A stretch of DNA of 64,000 bases from DATLGB01 sp963740765 (GTDB lineage Bacteria; Actinomycetota; Thermoleophilia; Solirubrobacterales; Solirubrobacteraceae): assembly GCA_963740765.1 (NCBI GenBank), contig CAVUFN010000016.1, forward strand, positions 248,001 through 312,000. Direction: 5' to 3'. Of this stretch, positions 35,066 to 44,806 are shown piece after piece. Each line of letters begins with the position of its first letter. Within the stretch, counting starts at the first letter, position 1. Below the pieces are notes generated by a model. It made no database searches and was not told where the DNA came from. It saw only the letters and a list, made by a program, of their open reading frames with translations. The position numbers and the translations under genes are program-made.

Positions 35066-35164
35066 CGGGGTGCCTTCCGCCCGGTCCTCCAAGACCGCTC
35101 ACTGAGGGCGGCGGGAGGGGGAAAGGGCCGGTCTCAGCCACCGCACGACGGTGACCCCTCGTTC
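35066..35164. terminator. hairpin-rich junction between recQ-like gene and csrA
   Basis: 99 bp between two convergent genes. Besides the CGGTC/GACCG hairpin it holds CCGCCC/GGGCGG arms around it and CACCG-CACGA-CGGTG further on. This is consistent with a bidirectional terminator. No gene is seen. Confidence 0.5.
35082..35097 (-). promoter_or_regulatory. hairpin with GGA loop in the csrA 3' region
   Basis: On the minus strand, CGGTC-TTGGAG-GACCG forms a 5-bp stem with a hexaloop containing GGA, the shape preferred by CsrA. It is 67 nt downstream of the csrA stop codon. It also lies after recQ on the other strand, so it may simply be part of a two-way terminator. Confidence 0.35.
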
Positions 35165-35398
35165 CTACCGGGTCGAAAGCCGGCGCAGGGCGTCGTCCAC
35201 CTCGGCCCGAGCGGACCCGTGACCCGTGACCACGTTCTCCTGCTGGATCTCGAGGTAGACCTCCTTGCGGAAGACCGGGATGTCGCGGGGAGCCTGGATG
35301 CCGATGCGCACCTTCTCCCCCAAGATCGAGAGAACGGAGACCTCGATCTCGTCCCCGATCATGATGCTCTGGTTTGACTTGCGCGTCAGGACCAGCAT
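35165..35398 (-). CDS. csrA: carbon storage regulator CsrA
   Basis: A 77-residue RNA-binding regulator of translation. The N terminus MLVLTRKSNQSIMIGDEI and the RNA-contact regions VRIGIQAPRDIPVFRKEVY are nearly canonical. The tail after about residue 58 is longer and polar. ATG 35398 has GGGGAAG just upstream, itself a GGA-containing sequence that CsrA could bind for autoregulation. CsrA is usual in flagellated bacteria and uncommon in Actinobacteria. No fliW or flagellar gene is in the window. It is divergent from the HTH protein gene with 91 bp between the starts. Confidence 0.95.
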   Translation of the reverse strand: MLVLTRKSNQSIMIGDEIEVSVLSILGEKVRIGIQAPRDIPVFRKEVYLEIQQENVVTGHGSARAEVDDALRRLSTR

Positions 35399-35489
35399 GA
35401 GTCTTCCCCGCCCCCTCGCCTCGGCTTCGAACGAACACCCGGTACCCGGTGCAGTGTCGCGACAACCGGTTTTGTACCGTCTCGGGCAC

Positions 35490-36065
35490 ATGACCCGCAA
35501 ATCACTTCGACCGCACCTCAACCAGATCCGCACTTGGGTCCGTCAGGGCCGCACCGATGCGTGGATCGCTCATCAGCTCGAGGTGACCGTCCAGCAGATC
35601 GGGTCCTTCAAGCGCGAGAACGAGCTGGCCCCCGATGGCGAGGGCCCCACGACCGACGAGATCGACCTGCGCGCGGAGGACGACGAGGCCATCGCCGCCG
35701 AGCTTGAGGCGGAGGCCGCGCGCCGCGCCGAAGAGGAGGCCGCAGCCGCCAAGCTGGCCGCGGAGGAGGCGGCCGCCAAGGCCGCCGCCGGCCCCGACGA
35801 GGACGACGCCGACGACGCCAAGCCCGCTCCCAAGCGCCGCAGCCGCCGCGGTGGCCGCGGGCGCCGCAAGAGCCAGCAGCCCTTCGAAGGGACGTTCGAC
35901 CACGGCGAGGAAGGCTACGGGTTGTGGCTGGATCCCGACGTCCAGGACGACCCCATCTACGCCGAGCACTGGGCGGGGCACCGCCCGGTCGAGGTCACGG
36001 TCACCGAGGATCAGATCGTGATCACGCGCGCGGGCAGCGGCGGCAACGACGACGACGAGGACTGA
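35490..36065 (+). CDS. HTH-like protein with Ala/Glu coiled coil and basic patch, unknown function
   Basis: A 191-residue modular protein. Residues 1-45 look like a small helix-turn-helix (IRTWVRQGRTDAWIAHQLEV). Residues about 57-105 are an Ala/Glu-rich helix, probably a coiled coil. Residues about 110-128 are a strongly basic patch (KRRSRRGGRGRRK). The C-terminal part is a small folded domain (GYGLWLDPDVQDDPIYAEHW, VEVTVTEDQIVIT) with an acidic end. No named family is recognised. The layout suggests binding to DNA or RNA. It is divergent from csrA and could share its regulation. Confidence 0.7.
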   Translation: MTRKSLRPHLNQIRTWVRQGRTDAWIAHQLEVTVQQIGSFKRENELAPDGEGPTTDEIDLRAEDDEAIAAELEAEAARRAEEEAAAAKLAAEEAAAKAAAGPDEDDADDAKPAPKRRSRRGGRGRRKSQQPFEGTFDHGEEGYGLWLDPDVQDDPIYAEHWAGHRPVEVTVTEDQIVITRAGSGGNDDDED

Positions 36066-36117
36066 CCCGCCCGCCCGCGCGACGGCGCAGCGGCTGCACC
36101 GCCCGCCGGGCGGGCCG

Positions 36118-36885
36118 GTGGACATCGTCCGCCATCTGCTCGGCGTCCAGGCGCAGGATCAGCACGCCTATCCGCTCGCGCTGCGCGCCCGCGGCACGGG
36201 CTTCGGGGCGTCCGGCGTGGAGGCTGCCCTCGAGCGCGGCGAGCTGATCGTCGCGTGGCTCATGCGCGGCACGCTGCACCTCGTCGCACCCGAGGACCAC
36301 GGCTGGCTCCTGGCGCTGACCGCGCCGCGCGTCCGGACCACCAACGAGCGGCGCCTGCGCCAGCTCGAGGTGACGCCTGAGCGCGCCGAGCGCGCGGTGG
36401 CGACGATCGCTGCGATGCTTCCGGCCCCACGCGCCGAGGTGAAGGCCGCGCTCGAGACGGAGGGCCAGCAGACCGTCCACCTGCTGTTGCGCGCCGCCCT
36501 CGAAGGGGTGTGCGTGTTCGGCGCCGGGCGACGCATCGTTCCCGCGCCGCCCCACGGCGGGGACGGCGACCTGGCGGCGCGCTACCTCGCCTCCCGGGCG
36601 CCGGCGACGCCGGAGGACCTGGCCACCTGGGCGGGCATCGGCGTCCGCGCCGCCCGTGAGGCCTGGACGGCGGTCGAGCCACCCGCTCCCGTGCCGCACC
36701 CGCCGCGCCTCCTCCCCCGCTTCGACGAGTACGTGATGAGCTGGCGCGACCACCGCATCCCCATGAACGGGGGCATCGTCCCGGCCGTGGCCGTCCGCGA
36801 CGGCCGGGTCGAGGCGACCTGGAAGACGCCGCCGGCCGGCTACGAGGACGAGGCGGCCGACATCGAGCGGTTCCTCAGTTCGTGA
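36118..36885 (+). CDS. winged-helix DNA-binding (AlkZ-like) family protein
   Basis: A 255-residue protein of the winged-helix family that includes the DNA glycosylase AlkZ. The characteristic QxQ motif is visible near the start (LLGVQAQDQHAYPLALRAR), followed by LIVAWLMRGTLHLV and the C-terminal PRFDEYVMSWRDH. The family would normally have about 12 more residues before residue 1. The in-frame sequence upstream (TAQRLHRPPGGP) fits that, but contains no ATG, GTG or TTG; CTG 36094 is a possible start. GTG 36118 is the first canonical codon. Function in DNA repair is inferred only from the family. Confidence 0.75.
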   Translation: MDIVRHLLGVQAQDQHAYPLALRARGTGFGASGVEAALERGELIVAWLMRGTLHLVAPEDHGWLLALTAPRVRTTNERRLRQLEVTPERAERAVATIAAMLPAPRAEVKAALETEGQQTVHLLLRAALEGVCVFGAGRRIVPAPPHGGDGDLAARYLASRAPATPEDLATWAGIGVRAAREAWTAVEPPAPVPHPPRLLPRFDEYVMSWRDHRIPMNGGIVPAVAVRDGRVEATWKTPPAGYEDEAADIERFLSS

Positions 36886-37198
36886 AGATGCGGCGTCCGC
36901 CCGCGAAGTCCGAGGCCTCGCGCAGGTAGCGCGCGAAGGCGGCGTCCCCGACGATCCGCACGTCCCAGGCGTCGGGGTCCTCAGGCGCGACGGACGCGGC
37001 CACGTCGGTCACCCAGCTCGTGCCCGCGTCGTAGAGGTCGACGAGCTCGTCGGTCCGGAAGGGCCCGCCGAGGCGGCGGCGGAGCTCGATGACCACGCGG
37101 TCGGTGACGCGCTCCATGATCCGGCGGCGCTCCGGGGGCACCTGGGCGAGGCGGCGCACCCCCTCCTCCCACTGTGGCAAGGCGGTCTCGAACGGCAC
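36875..37198 (-). CDS. hypothetical protein
   Basis: A 107-residue soluble protein, mostly helical, with Arg-rich segments (PPERRRIMERV, IELRRRLGG) and an aromatic-poor C terminus ending GRRIFTN. I do not recognise the family, although similar short proteins are commonly found beside ftsB/eno in related actinobacteria (from general memory, not checked). It follows the FtsB-like gene on the same strand by 20 bp and overlaps the end of the AlkZ-like gene by 11 bp. Confidence 0.65.
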   Translation of the reverse strand: MPFETALPQWEEGVRRLAQVPPERRRIMERVTDRVVIELRRRLGGPFRTDELVDLYDAGTSWVTDVAASVAPEDPDAWDVRIVGDAAFARYLREASDFAGGRRIFTN

Positions 37199-37218
37199 CC
37201 GTTCGAGCCTACCGCGCG

Positions 37219-37515
37219 TCAGCGCTTGGGCAGCCCGGTGATGACGTAGGCCTTCTCGCCCGCCCGGACCATGCCCAGCGAGCGCGCCTCGGTCTCCAGC
37301 GTGAGCGGCTTGCGCAGCGCGTCGCGACGGTCGATCAGGCCCTGGTGCTCGCGCTTGAGCGCGGCGACCTCGGCCTTGCGCTTCTTGGACTCGCGCAGCG
37401 TCGTGACCCAGTTCGCGGTCGGGCCGATGTAGAGGTAGACGACCAGCGCGGCGACGAACAGCAGCGCGACGCGCCCGAGCCGGTCCCAGCGGATCCGTGT
37501 CGGTGAGGATGCCAT
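37219..37515 (-). CDS. FtsB/DivIC-type septum formation protein
   Basis: A 98-residue bitopic membrane protein of the divisome. The short basic N terminus is followed by a membrane helix (about residues 17-33: VALLFVAALVVYLYIGP), a coiled coil (about 42-72), and the conserved C-terminal segment ETEARSLGMVRAGEKAYVI. It would act with FtsL and FtsQ at the septum. ATG 37515 is used; GTG 37518 directly before it is also possible. Its place after eno matches many actinobacterial genomes. Confidence 0.88.
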   Translation of the reverse strand: MASSPTRIRWDRLGRVALLFVAALVVYLYIGPTANWVTTLRESKKRKAEVAALKREHQGLIDRRDALRKPLTLETEARSLGMVRAGEKAYVITGLPKR

Positions 37516-37555
37516 CACACCCGCGTTCGGGACGCGCGGGCGGAGTCCTCCCCGA

Positions 37556-38830
<1,275 letters not shown>

Positions 38831-38843
38831 GACCGTGAGAAAC

Positions 38844-39620
38844 CTAGTTGTCCGCGCCCAGCTTCTCCCGAGCGCGCTGGTAGTAGCCCTCCTGGGCGTC
38901 GAGCGCCAACCCGGACCAGTCGACGCCCTCGGAGGCGGCCAGCGCCTCCGCAGCCTCGACCCGCGCCCGGAAGCGCTCGGACGCCGCCCGTAGCGCCAGC
39001 TCCGGGTCCACCTTCAGCTTGCGCGCGACGTTGACCGCGCTGAACAGCAGGTCGCCGACCTCGTGGAAGCGCTCCTCGCGCCCGTCGGCCTCGCGCAGTT
39101 CGGCCAGCTCCTCGTCGACCGCCTCGTACGGGACGTGCGGCCAGTCGAAGCCGTGCGTGGCCGCCCGGCGCTGCACCTTGCGCGCCAGCAGCGGACCCGG
39201 CAGGTTCTCGGGGACCTCGCCGAAGATGCCGGGCTCGCGGCCCGCCTCCGTCGCCTTGATCTGGTCCCAGTTGCGCAGCACCTCGCCGGCGGACTCGACC
39301 TCGACGTCGGAGAAGATGTGGGGGTGGCGGCGGATCAGCTTCTGCCGCACGTGCTCGGCCACGTCGGCGAGCGATCCCGCGCTGCGCTCCTCGAGCAGCA
39401 GCGCCAGGAAGTGCACCTGGAAGAGGACGTCGCCGAGCTCGTCGAGCAGCTTGGAAGCGTCGTCGTCGTACGCGGCCTGCGCCAGCTCATACGCCTCCTC
39501 CACCGTGTGGGGGACGATGGAGCGCTCGTCCTGCTCGCGGTCCCACGGGCATTCGACGCGCAGCCGCCGCGTCAGCTCGTCCAGGCGAGCGATCGCGGCG
39601 GCCGCGTCGTCGGAGGCCAC
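38844..39620 (-). CDS. mazG: nucleoside triphosphate pyrophosphohydrolase MazG
   Basis: A 258-residue enzyme that hydrolyses (d)NTPs to monophosphate and PPi. Two MazG repeats are present. The first has CPWDREQDERSIVPHTVEEAYEL and LLDELGDVLFQVHF with the metal-binding EExxE/ExxD pattern. The second has DEELAELREA and HEVGDLLFSAVNVAR. The GTG start at 39620 directly follows the stop of the PpiC gene. It belongs to the mfd-ppiC-mazG-eno-ftsB run. Confidence 0.95.
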   Translation of the reverse strand: MASDDAAAAIARLDELTRRLRVECPWDREQDERSIVPHTVEEAYELAQAAYDDDASKLLDELGDVLFQVHFLALLLEERSAGSLADVAEHVRQKLIRRHPHIFSDVEVESAGEVLRNWDQIKATEAGREPGIFGEVPENLPGPLLARKVQRRAATHGFDWPHVPYEAVDEELAELREADGREERFHEVGDLLFSAVNVARKLKVDPELALRAASERFRARVEAAEALAASEGVDWSGLALDAQEGYYQRAREKLGADN

Positions 39621-40754
39621 CTACTGCGTCGGCGCGGGCGCGACGGTGCCGGTCGGCGCCGCCACGGTGGGCGTCGGCGTCGGCTTGGGACCGTTGGAGC
39701 AGTCCGTCGTCGCGTAGCTCTTCTTGCAGTCCGTCTTGGCCTTCCACTTCTTCGTGAAGGTCTTGACGAACTTGTCCAGCGCCTTCTGCTGGTTCTGCGA
39801 GGCGAGCAGCTGCTTGATCGTCGCCTCGGACTCCTTCGCGGTCTTCTGCGAGGCCGGCGTGATCTTCTCCACCTTGAAGACGTAGTAGCCGAACTGCGTC
39901 TTGACCGGGCCGGTCAGCGCGCCCTTCTTGGCCGAGAAGATCGCCTTGTCGAAGGCAGCCTCCTGCTGGCCCTTGGCGACGGCCGGCAGCTTGCCGCCCT
40001 GCGCCTTGGAGGACGGGTCGATCGAGAACTTCTTGGCCACGGCCGCGAACTTCTGGCCGCCCTGGATGGCCGCCTTGGCCGCGCGCGCCTTGGCCTCCGT
40101 CTTGGTCAGCACGACGAGCAGGTCGCGGCGCTCGGGCTGAGCGAAGCGCTCCTTGTTCTCGTTGTAGTACTTGGTGATGTCCGCGTCGGAGACCTTGTCG
40201 GTGTCCTTGGTCACCTTCTCGCGGATCTTGTTCGAGAGCAGGTCGAGCTTGACCCGCATCAGGATGTCCTTCTCCGACTGGCCGGACTGCTTGAGGAACT
40301 TCTGGTAGTCCGCATCCTTCGGGAACGACGCCTTCTTCTGCTGGTCGAACTGCTTCTTGACGTCGGCGTCGCTGACCTTGACCTTCTGCTCGGAGGCCTC
40401 GCCCTGGATCCACTCGAACGAGATCAGCAGCTGCATGACCTGGTCACGCAGCGCCTTGTACTCGGACTCGCACTGCGTCTTGAGCTGCGCGTCGGTGGTC
40501 TTGGGCTGGCCCTTGGCCGGCTTGGGGAGCGTCTTGCGCTTGTTGGCGATGCACTCCGTGAAGGCAGGAGGCTTCGGGATGGACCCGCTGGCCTGCCCGC
40601 CGGACTTGGCGGCGATGCCGAGCCAGTGGTCGTAGGAGGCCTTGGTGATGTTGGCGCCGTCGACGGTTGCGACGGAGTCGCCGGGGATCCCGCCGCCGCA
40701 CCCTGCGACGAGAGCAGCCGCGACGGCGACGATGGGAAGGATGAGTTTCTTCAT
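39621..40754 (-). CDS. lipoprotein peptidyl-prolyl isomerase (PpiC/PrsA/SurA type)
   Basis: A 377-residue extracytoplasmic foldase. The signal peptide ends in a lipobox (LVAGC, Cys19), so it is a lipoprotein. A SurA-like helical N domain (about 25-200) precedes a PpiC rotamase domain (about 200-310: RRDLLVVLTKTEAKARAA, KFAAVAKKFSID, GALTGPVKTQFGYYVFKVE). The C terminus ends in a Pro/Thr-rich tail with two cysteine residues before it. ATG 40754 is chosen; a longer frame to 41783 lies antisense-free inside mfd and is not supported. It lies just after mfd, as PrsA-type genes often do. Confidence 0.92.
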   Translation of the reverse strand: MKKLILPIVAVAAALVAGCGGGIPGDSVATVDGANITKASYDHWLGIAAKSGGQASGSIPKPPAFTECIANKRKTLPKPAKGQPKTTDAQLKTQCESEYKALRDQVMQLLISFEWIQGEASEQKVKVSDADVKKQFDQQKKASFPKDADYQKFLKQSGQSEKDILMRVKLDLLSNKIREKVTKDTDKVSDADITKYYNENKERFAQPERRDLLVVLTKTEAKARAAKAAIQGGQKFAAVAKKFSIDPSSKAQGGKLPAVAKGQQEAAFDKAIFSAKKGALTGPVKTQFGYYVFKVEKITPASQKTAKESEATIKQLLASQNQQKALDKFVKTFTKKWKAKTDCKKSYATTDCSNGPKPTPTPTVAAPTGTVAPAPTQ

Positions 40755-40831
40755 AGAGATCAGCGGTCGAGGGTAGGGCAGCCCGCCCGCCGATCGGCTG
40801 TCTTTCAGAACCTTTAGAGACCGCCGCGCGG

Positions 40832-43800
40832 CTACGCCGCCTCCGGCACCCCGAGACGCTGCACGGCAAGCAGGGCGTCGGCGGCCTGGACGACCGCGGG
40901 GAAGCGCTGCTCGGGGTTGTCGGGGATGCGCATCGAGAACTGCGCCTTGCCCGACTCGTAGAGCGCGCCGGACCCCAGTTCGGCGCGCAGCTTCTTCGCG
41001 CGCACGGAGTCGAGCTGGATCGGCGTCACCGCCAGGCGACCCTGGCGGAAGGTGACCGCGGTGGCGCCGGCCTGGCCGAGCTTGATGCGCGCCTGCTGGA
41101 GCGTGAGCAGGTTGACCAGCGGCTCGGGCGGGGGGCCGAAGCGGTCGGCCAGCTCGCGGCGCAGTTCCTCGAGGTCGGAGACCTCGCGTGCGGCGACGAT
41201 GCGCCGGTGCACGTCGACCTTGGCCTGCTCGTAGGGGATGTAGTCGACCGGGACGTAGGCGTCGACGTTGACGTCGAGACGCACGGGCTCGGGCCGCTCG
41301 TCCTCCTCGGCCTCGTCGTCCATCGCCGCGACGGCCTCGTCGAGCATCTGCATGTAGAGCTCGAAGCCGAGCGCCGCGACGTGGCCCGACTGCTCGTCGC
41401 CGAGCAGGTTGCCCGCGCCGCGCAGCTCGAGGTCGCGCATGGCGATCTTGAAGCCGGAACCGAGCTCCGTGTAGTCGCTCAGGGCCGCGAGCCGGTTGGC
41501 CGCCTCTTCGGTCAGGGCAGCCGCGCTGGGGTACAGCAGGTACGCGTAGGCGCGCTCCCGGGACCGGCCGACGCGCCCGCGGATCTGGTAGAGCTGGCTG
41601 AGCCCGTAGACGTCGGCGCGGTCGACGATCAGCGTGTTGGCCTGGGGGATGTCGATGCCCGACTCGATGATCGTCGTGGCGATGAGGACGTCGGCGTCGC
41701 CGCGCAGGAAGGCGAGCATGCGCTGCTCGAGCTCGTCGGGCTCGAGCTGGCCGTGGCCGACGATGAAGCGCATGCCCGGGCACAGGGCCCGCAGCCGCTC
41801 GGCGACCTCGTCGATGTCCTCGACGCGGTTGTGCAGGAAGAACGCCTGGCCGGTGCGTGCGACCTCTCGCTCGAGCGCCTGCTTGACCAGCTGCTCGTCG
41901 TACTCGCCGACGTAGGTCTTGATCGGCCGGCGGCCCTCGGGGGGCGTCTCGATGACGGAGATGTCGCGCAGGCCGGCCATGGACATCTGCAGCGTGCGCG
42001 GGATCGGCGTCGCGCTCATGGCGATGACGTCGACCTTGAGCTTCATCTGGCGCAGCAGCTCCTTCTGCTTGACGCCGAAGCGTTGCTCCTCGTCGACGAT
42101 GAGCAGGCCGAGGTCCTTGGCGCGGACGTCGCGGCTGAAGACGCGGTGGGTGCCGATCAGGCAGTCGACCTTGCCTTCGGAGAAGCGCTGGATCGCGTCA
42201 CGCTGGTCGGCGGCGGGGCGGAAGCGGCTGACGTGCTCGATCTCGAACGCGGTGTCCCGGAGCCGCTCGACGAACGTGCCGTAGTGCTGCTGCGCGAGGA
42301 TCGTCGTCGGGACCAGCATCAGCACCTGGCGCCCGTCCCCCATCGCCTTGACGGCAGCGCGAAGCGCGACCTCCGTCTTGCCGTAGCCGACGTCGCCGCA
42401 GATGAGGCGGTCCATCGGGCGGTCGGACTCCATGTCGGTCTTGACGTGCTCGATCGCCTCGCGCTGGTCGGGCGTCTCGCGGTACGGCCACTTCGCCTCG
42501 AGCTCGAGCAGCTCCTCGGGGTCGGGGCCGAAGGCGTGCCCGCGGCGCTTGCGCCGCTCCGCGTACAGGTTGAGCAGCTCGCCGGCCAGCTCCTGGGCGG
42601 CCTTCCGGGCCCGCGCCTTGATCGTGTCCCAGCGGGTGCCCCCGAGCTTGGAGAGCGGCGGGTGGACGCCGCCTGCGGTGACGTAGCGGCTGATCTTGGC
42701 GAGCTGGTCGACCGGCAGGAAGACCTTGTCCGTGCCCGCGTACTCGAGGTTCAGATAATCGCGGGTGACGCCGGCGACGGTCTTCGTGTCGAAGCCGGCG
42801 AAGCGGGCCAGGCCGTGGTCCTCGTGGACGACGATGTCGCCCGTGCGCAGGTCGGCGAACGAGCGCAGCGCGCCGCGGCCGGAGCCCTTGCGCTTGTCCT
42901 GACCGCGCTGGCGCACCTGGATGAGCCGGTGCTGCGGGATCACCGCGAGCTGGAACTGCGGGGCGATGAAGCCCTCGCGGAGGCGGGCCTCCACGAAGCG
43001 CAGCGGCGCGCCCTCGTTCCAGGACGCCTTCAGGCGGCCGAGGTTGTAGGCGGCGCGCTCGCCGCTGCCGCGGTCGCTCCACGCGACGACCGTCGTGTAC
43101 TGGGAGCGCGTGAGCTTCTCCAGCTCGGGCTCGGCGGCGGCCAGCGAGCGCGCGGCGATGTCGGCGGCCTGCGCGCGGAACTCGAACTCCTGGCCGGCGT
43201 CGAGCGAGCTCAGCCGGATCTGCGCGCGGTCGGCGAGCGCGTCCATCAGCGGCTGCGGCTTGACGTAGAGCTGGCCGGCCTCCTCGTCGTGGAAGGCGGC
43301 GCACACGTCCTCCCAGTTGTCCTTCAGGCTCGGCTCGAGGTCCTCCTCGGCGGCGACCAGGATCTGCGCGTTGGCCGGGACCAGGTCGAGGAACTCGCGG
43401 AAGGAGTCGAGCGGCAGCTCGAGGACGTCGTCGACGTTGCGGTGCTCGAGCGCCAGCTCGGCGGCGGGCGCGACCTCGATCGCGTCCGTGTCCCCCAGGC
43501 TGCGCTGCGTGAAGGTCGAGAAGTACCGCAGCGACTCGACCTCGATGTCGAACAGCTCGATGCGGACCGCCCGCTCCTCCGTCGCCGGGAAGACGTCGAC
43601 GATCCCGCCGCGCATCGCGAACTGCCCGCGGTCCTCGACCTGCTCGACGCGCTCGTACCCCGCTGCGACGAGGTCCTGGGCGAGCTCGGCCAGGTCGACC
43701 AGGTCGCCCTTGGCGATGGTGAGGCTGTGCGGGCGCAGCGCTGGGTCGGGGACCTTCTCCGACAACCCGACCGCGCTGACGACGACCACGGGATTGTCCT

Positions 43801-44119
43801 CCGCCAGCGCGTCCAGCGCCGCGACCCGGAGCCCGGTCAGGTGCGCCGGCGGCGTCAGGTGCGACTCGTAGGTGACCCCGCGGCTCGGGTAGAAGCGCAC
43901 CGTCCGCGGCTTGAGCCACTGGCGCACGTCGGCGGCCAGCTCCCGCGCGTGCCGGTCGTCCCCGGCGACGATCACCGTCGGCCGGTCCGGGTCGGCGTCC
44001 GCCAGCGCCGAGACCAACGCCGGACGCAGGCTCATGGACACGAACGCGCGGCCGCCACGCTGCCTGAGCGCGGTCGCATCGGGGTGATCGGAGAGCTTGT
44101 CGAGAAGGGATCTGAGCAT
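40832..44119 (-). CDS. mfd: transcription-repair coupling factor Mfd
   Basis: A 1095-residue ATP-dependent translocase that removes stalled RNA polymerase and recruits UvrA. The UvrB-like N-terminal domains are about residues 1-330. The RNA-polymerase interaction domain (CarD-like) is about 419-485 (LRTGDIVVHEDHGLARF). The translocase core has Walker A GDVGYGKTE (575-583) and DEEQRFG (676-682). The TRCF C-terminal domain covers about the last 150 residues. Full length for the family. It follows pth by 117 bp on the same strand. Confidence 0.97.
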   Translation of the reverse strand: MLRSLLDKLSDHPDATALRQRGGRAFVSMSLRPALVSALADADPDRPTVIVAGDDRHARELAADVRQWLKPRTVRFYPSRGVTYESHLTPPAHLTGLRVAALDALAEDNPVVVVSAVGLSEKVPDPALRPHSLTIAKGDLVDLAELAQDLVAAGYERVEQVEDRGQFAMRGGIVDVFPATEERAVRIELFDIEVESLRYFSTFTQRSLGDTDAIEVAPAAELALEHRNVDDVLELPLDSFREFLDLVPANAQILVAAEEDLEPSLKDNWEDVCAAFHDEEAGQLYVKPQPLMDALADRAQIRLSSLDAGQEFEFRAQAADIAARSLAAAEPELEKLTRSQYTTVVAWSDRGSGERAAYNLGRLKASWNEGAPLRFVEARLREGFIAPQFQLAVIPQHRLIQVRQRGQDKRKGSGRGALRSFADLRTGDIVVHEDHGLARFAGFDTKTVAGVTRDYLNLEYAGTDKVFLPVDQLAKISRYVTAGGVHPPLSKLGGTRWDTIKARARKAAQELAGELLNLYAERRKRRGHAFGPDPEELLELEAKWPYRETPDQREAIEHVKTDMESDRPMDRLICGDVGYGKTEVALRAAVKAMGDGRQVLMLVPTTILAQQHYGTFVERLRDTAFEIEHVSRFRPAADQRDAIQRFSEGKVDCLIGTHRVFSRDVRAKDLGLLIVDEEQRFGVKQKELLRQMKLKVDVIAMSATPIPRTLQMSMAGLRDISVIETPPEGRRPIKTYVGEYDEQLVKQALEREVARTGQAFFLHNRVEDIDEVAERLRALCPGMRFIVGHGQLEPDELEQRMLAFLRGDADVLIATTIIESGIDIPQANTLIVDRADVYGLSQLYQIRGRVGRSRERAYAYLLYPSAAALTEEAANRLAALSDYTELGSGFKIAMRDLELRGAGNLLGDEQSGHVAALGFELYMQMLDEAVAAMDDEAEEDERPEPVRLDVNVDAYVPVDYIPYEQAKVDVHRRIVAAREVSDLEELRRELADRFGPPPEPLVNLLTLQQARIKLGQAGATAVTFRQGRLAVTPIQLDSVRAKKLRAELGSGALYESGKAQFSMRIPDNPEQRFPAVVQAADALLAVQRLGVPEAA

Positions 44120-44236
44120 GACGACCGACCCGGGTAGAGGCCCCGGGCCGATCGGTATCCACTCTACGGCCGCACGCCGCAGCCGGTGAGCTCGCGTCCT
44201 CGCCTTCCCAACCGCGGAGACCGGAAGCTAATCGGC

Positions 44237-44806
44237 TCAGGCGGAGACGAGGCGCTCGACGGTGTCGGCCGCGGCGGTGATCAGGGCGTCGACGTCGGCG
44301 CGCGGTTGGCGCCAGGCGCCGAGGACGTAGGCGGAGACGATCTCCGGGTCCGTGGAGTCCGGGCGGCCGACGCCGACGCGGACGCGGTGGAAGTCGGGGG
44401 AGCCGAGTTCGCGCTTCAGGGACTTCAGGCCGTTGTGGCCCGCGAGGCCGCCGCCGAGGCGCTCGCGGATGTCGCCGAAGGGGAGGTCGATCTCGTCGTG
44501 GACGGCGAGGACGCGGTCGAGCTCGAGCTTGTAGGCGCCGCGGGCGGGGCCGGCGGAGCGCCCTGACTCGTTCATGAAGGTCTGCGGGAGCAGGATGGCG
44601 ACGCGGGGCCCGCCCACCCCGGCGCGGCCCTCGGCGAGCTCACCGGCGAACTTGGACTTGGGCTTGCCGAGCCCCCAGCGGGCGATCAGCGCGCGAGCGA
44701 CCTCGAAGCCGACGTTGTGCGGCGAGTTCGCGTACCGCGGCCCGGGGTTGCCGAGCCCGACGATCAGCCAGTCGACCGGCGTGACCCCACCGAAGGGGTT
44801 CTTCAC
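44237..44806 (-). CDS. pth: peptidyl-tRNA hydrolase
   Basis: A 189-residue enzyme that recycles peptidyl-tRNA. Signatures: LIVGLGNPGPRYANSPHNVGF (the His of NSPHNVG is catalytic), LLPQTFMNESG, VHDEIDLPFG with the catalytic Asp, and GGGLAGHNGLKSL. The GTG start at 44806 overlaps the L25 gene's stop by 4 bp (GTGA), so it is translationally coupled to rplY, the standard ctc-pth pair. Confidence 0.97.
   Translation of the reverse strand: MKNPFGGVTPVDWLIVGLGNPGPRYANSPHNVGFEVARALIARWGLGKPKSKFAGELAEGRAGVGGPRVAILLPQTFMNESGRSAGPARGAYKLELDRVLAVHDEIDLPFGDIRERLGGGLAGHNGLKSLKRELGSPDFHRVRVGVGRPDSTDPEIVSAYVLGAWRQPRADVDALITAAADTVERLVSA

Noticed and set aside
41207..44137. 976-codon open frame on the plus strand opposite mfd
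   Set aside because: It is antisense to a complete, motif-rich mfd gene; long antisense frames are expected at this GC content and the translation is low-complexity Arg/Ala/Val/Leu-rich sequence.
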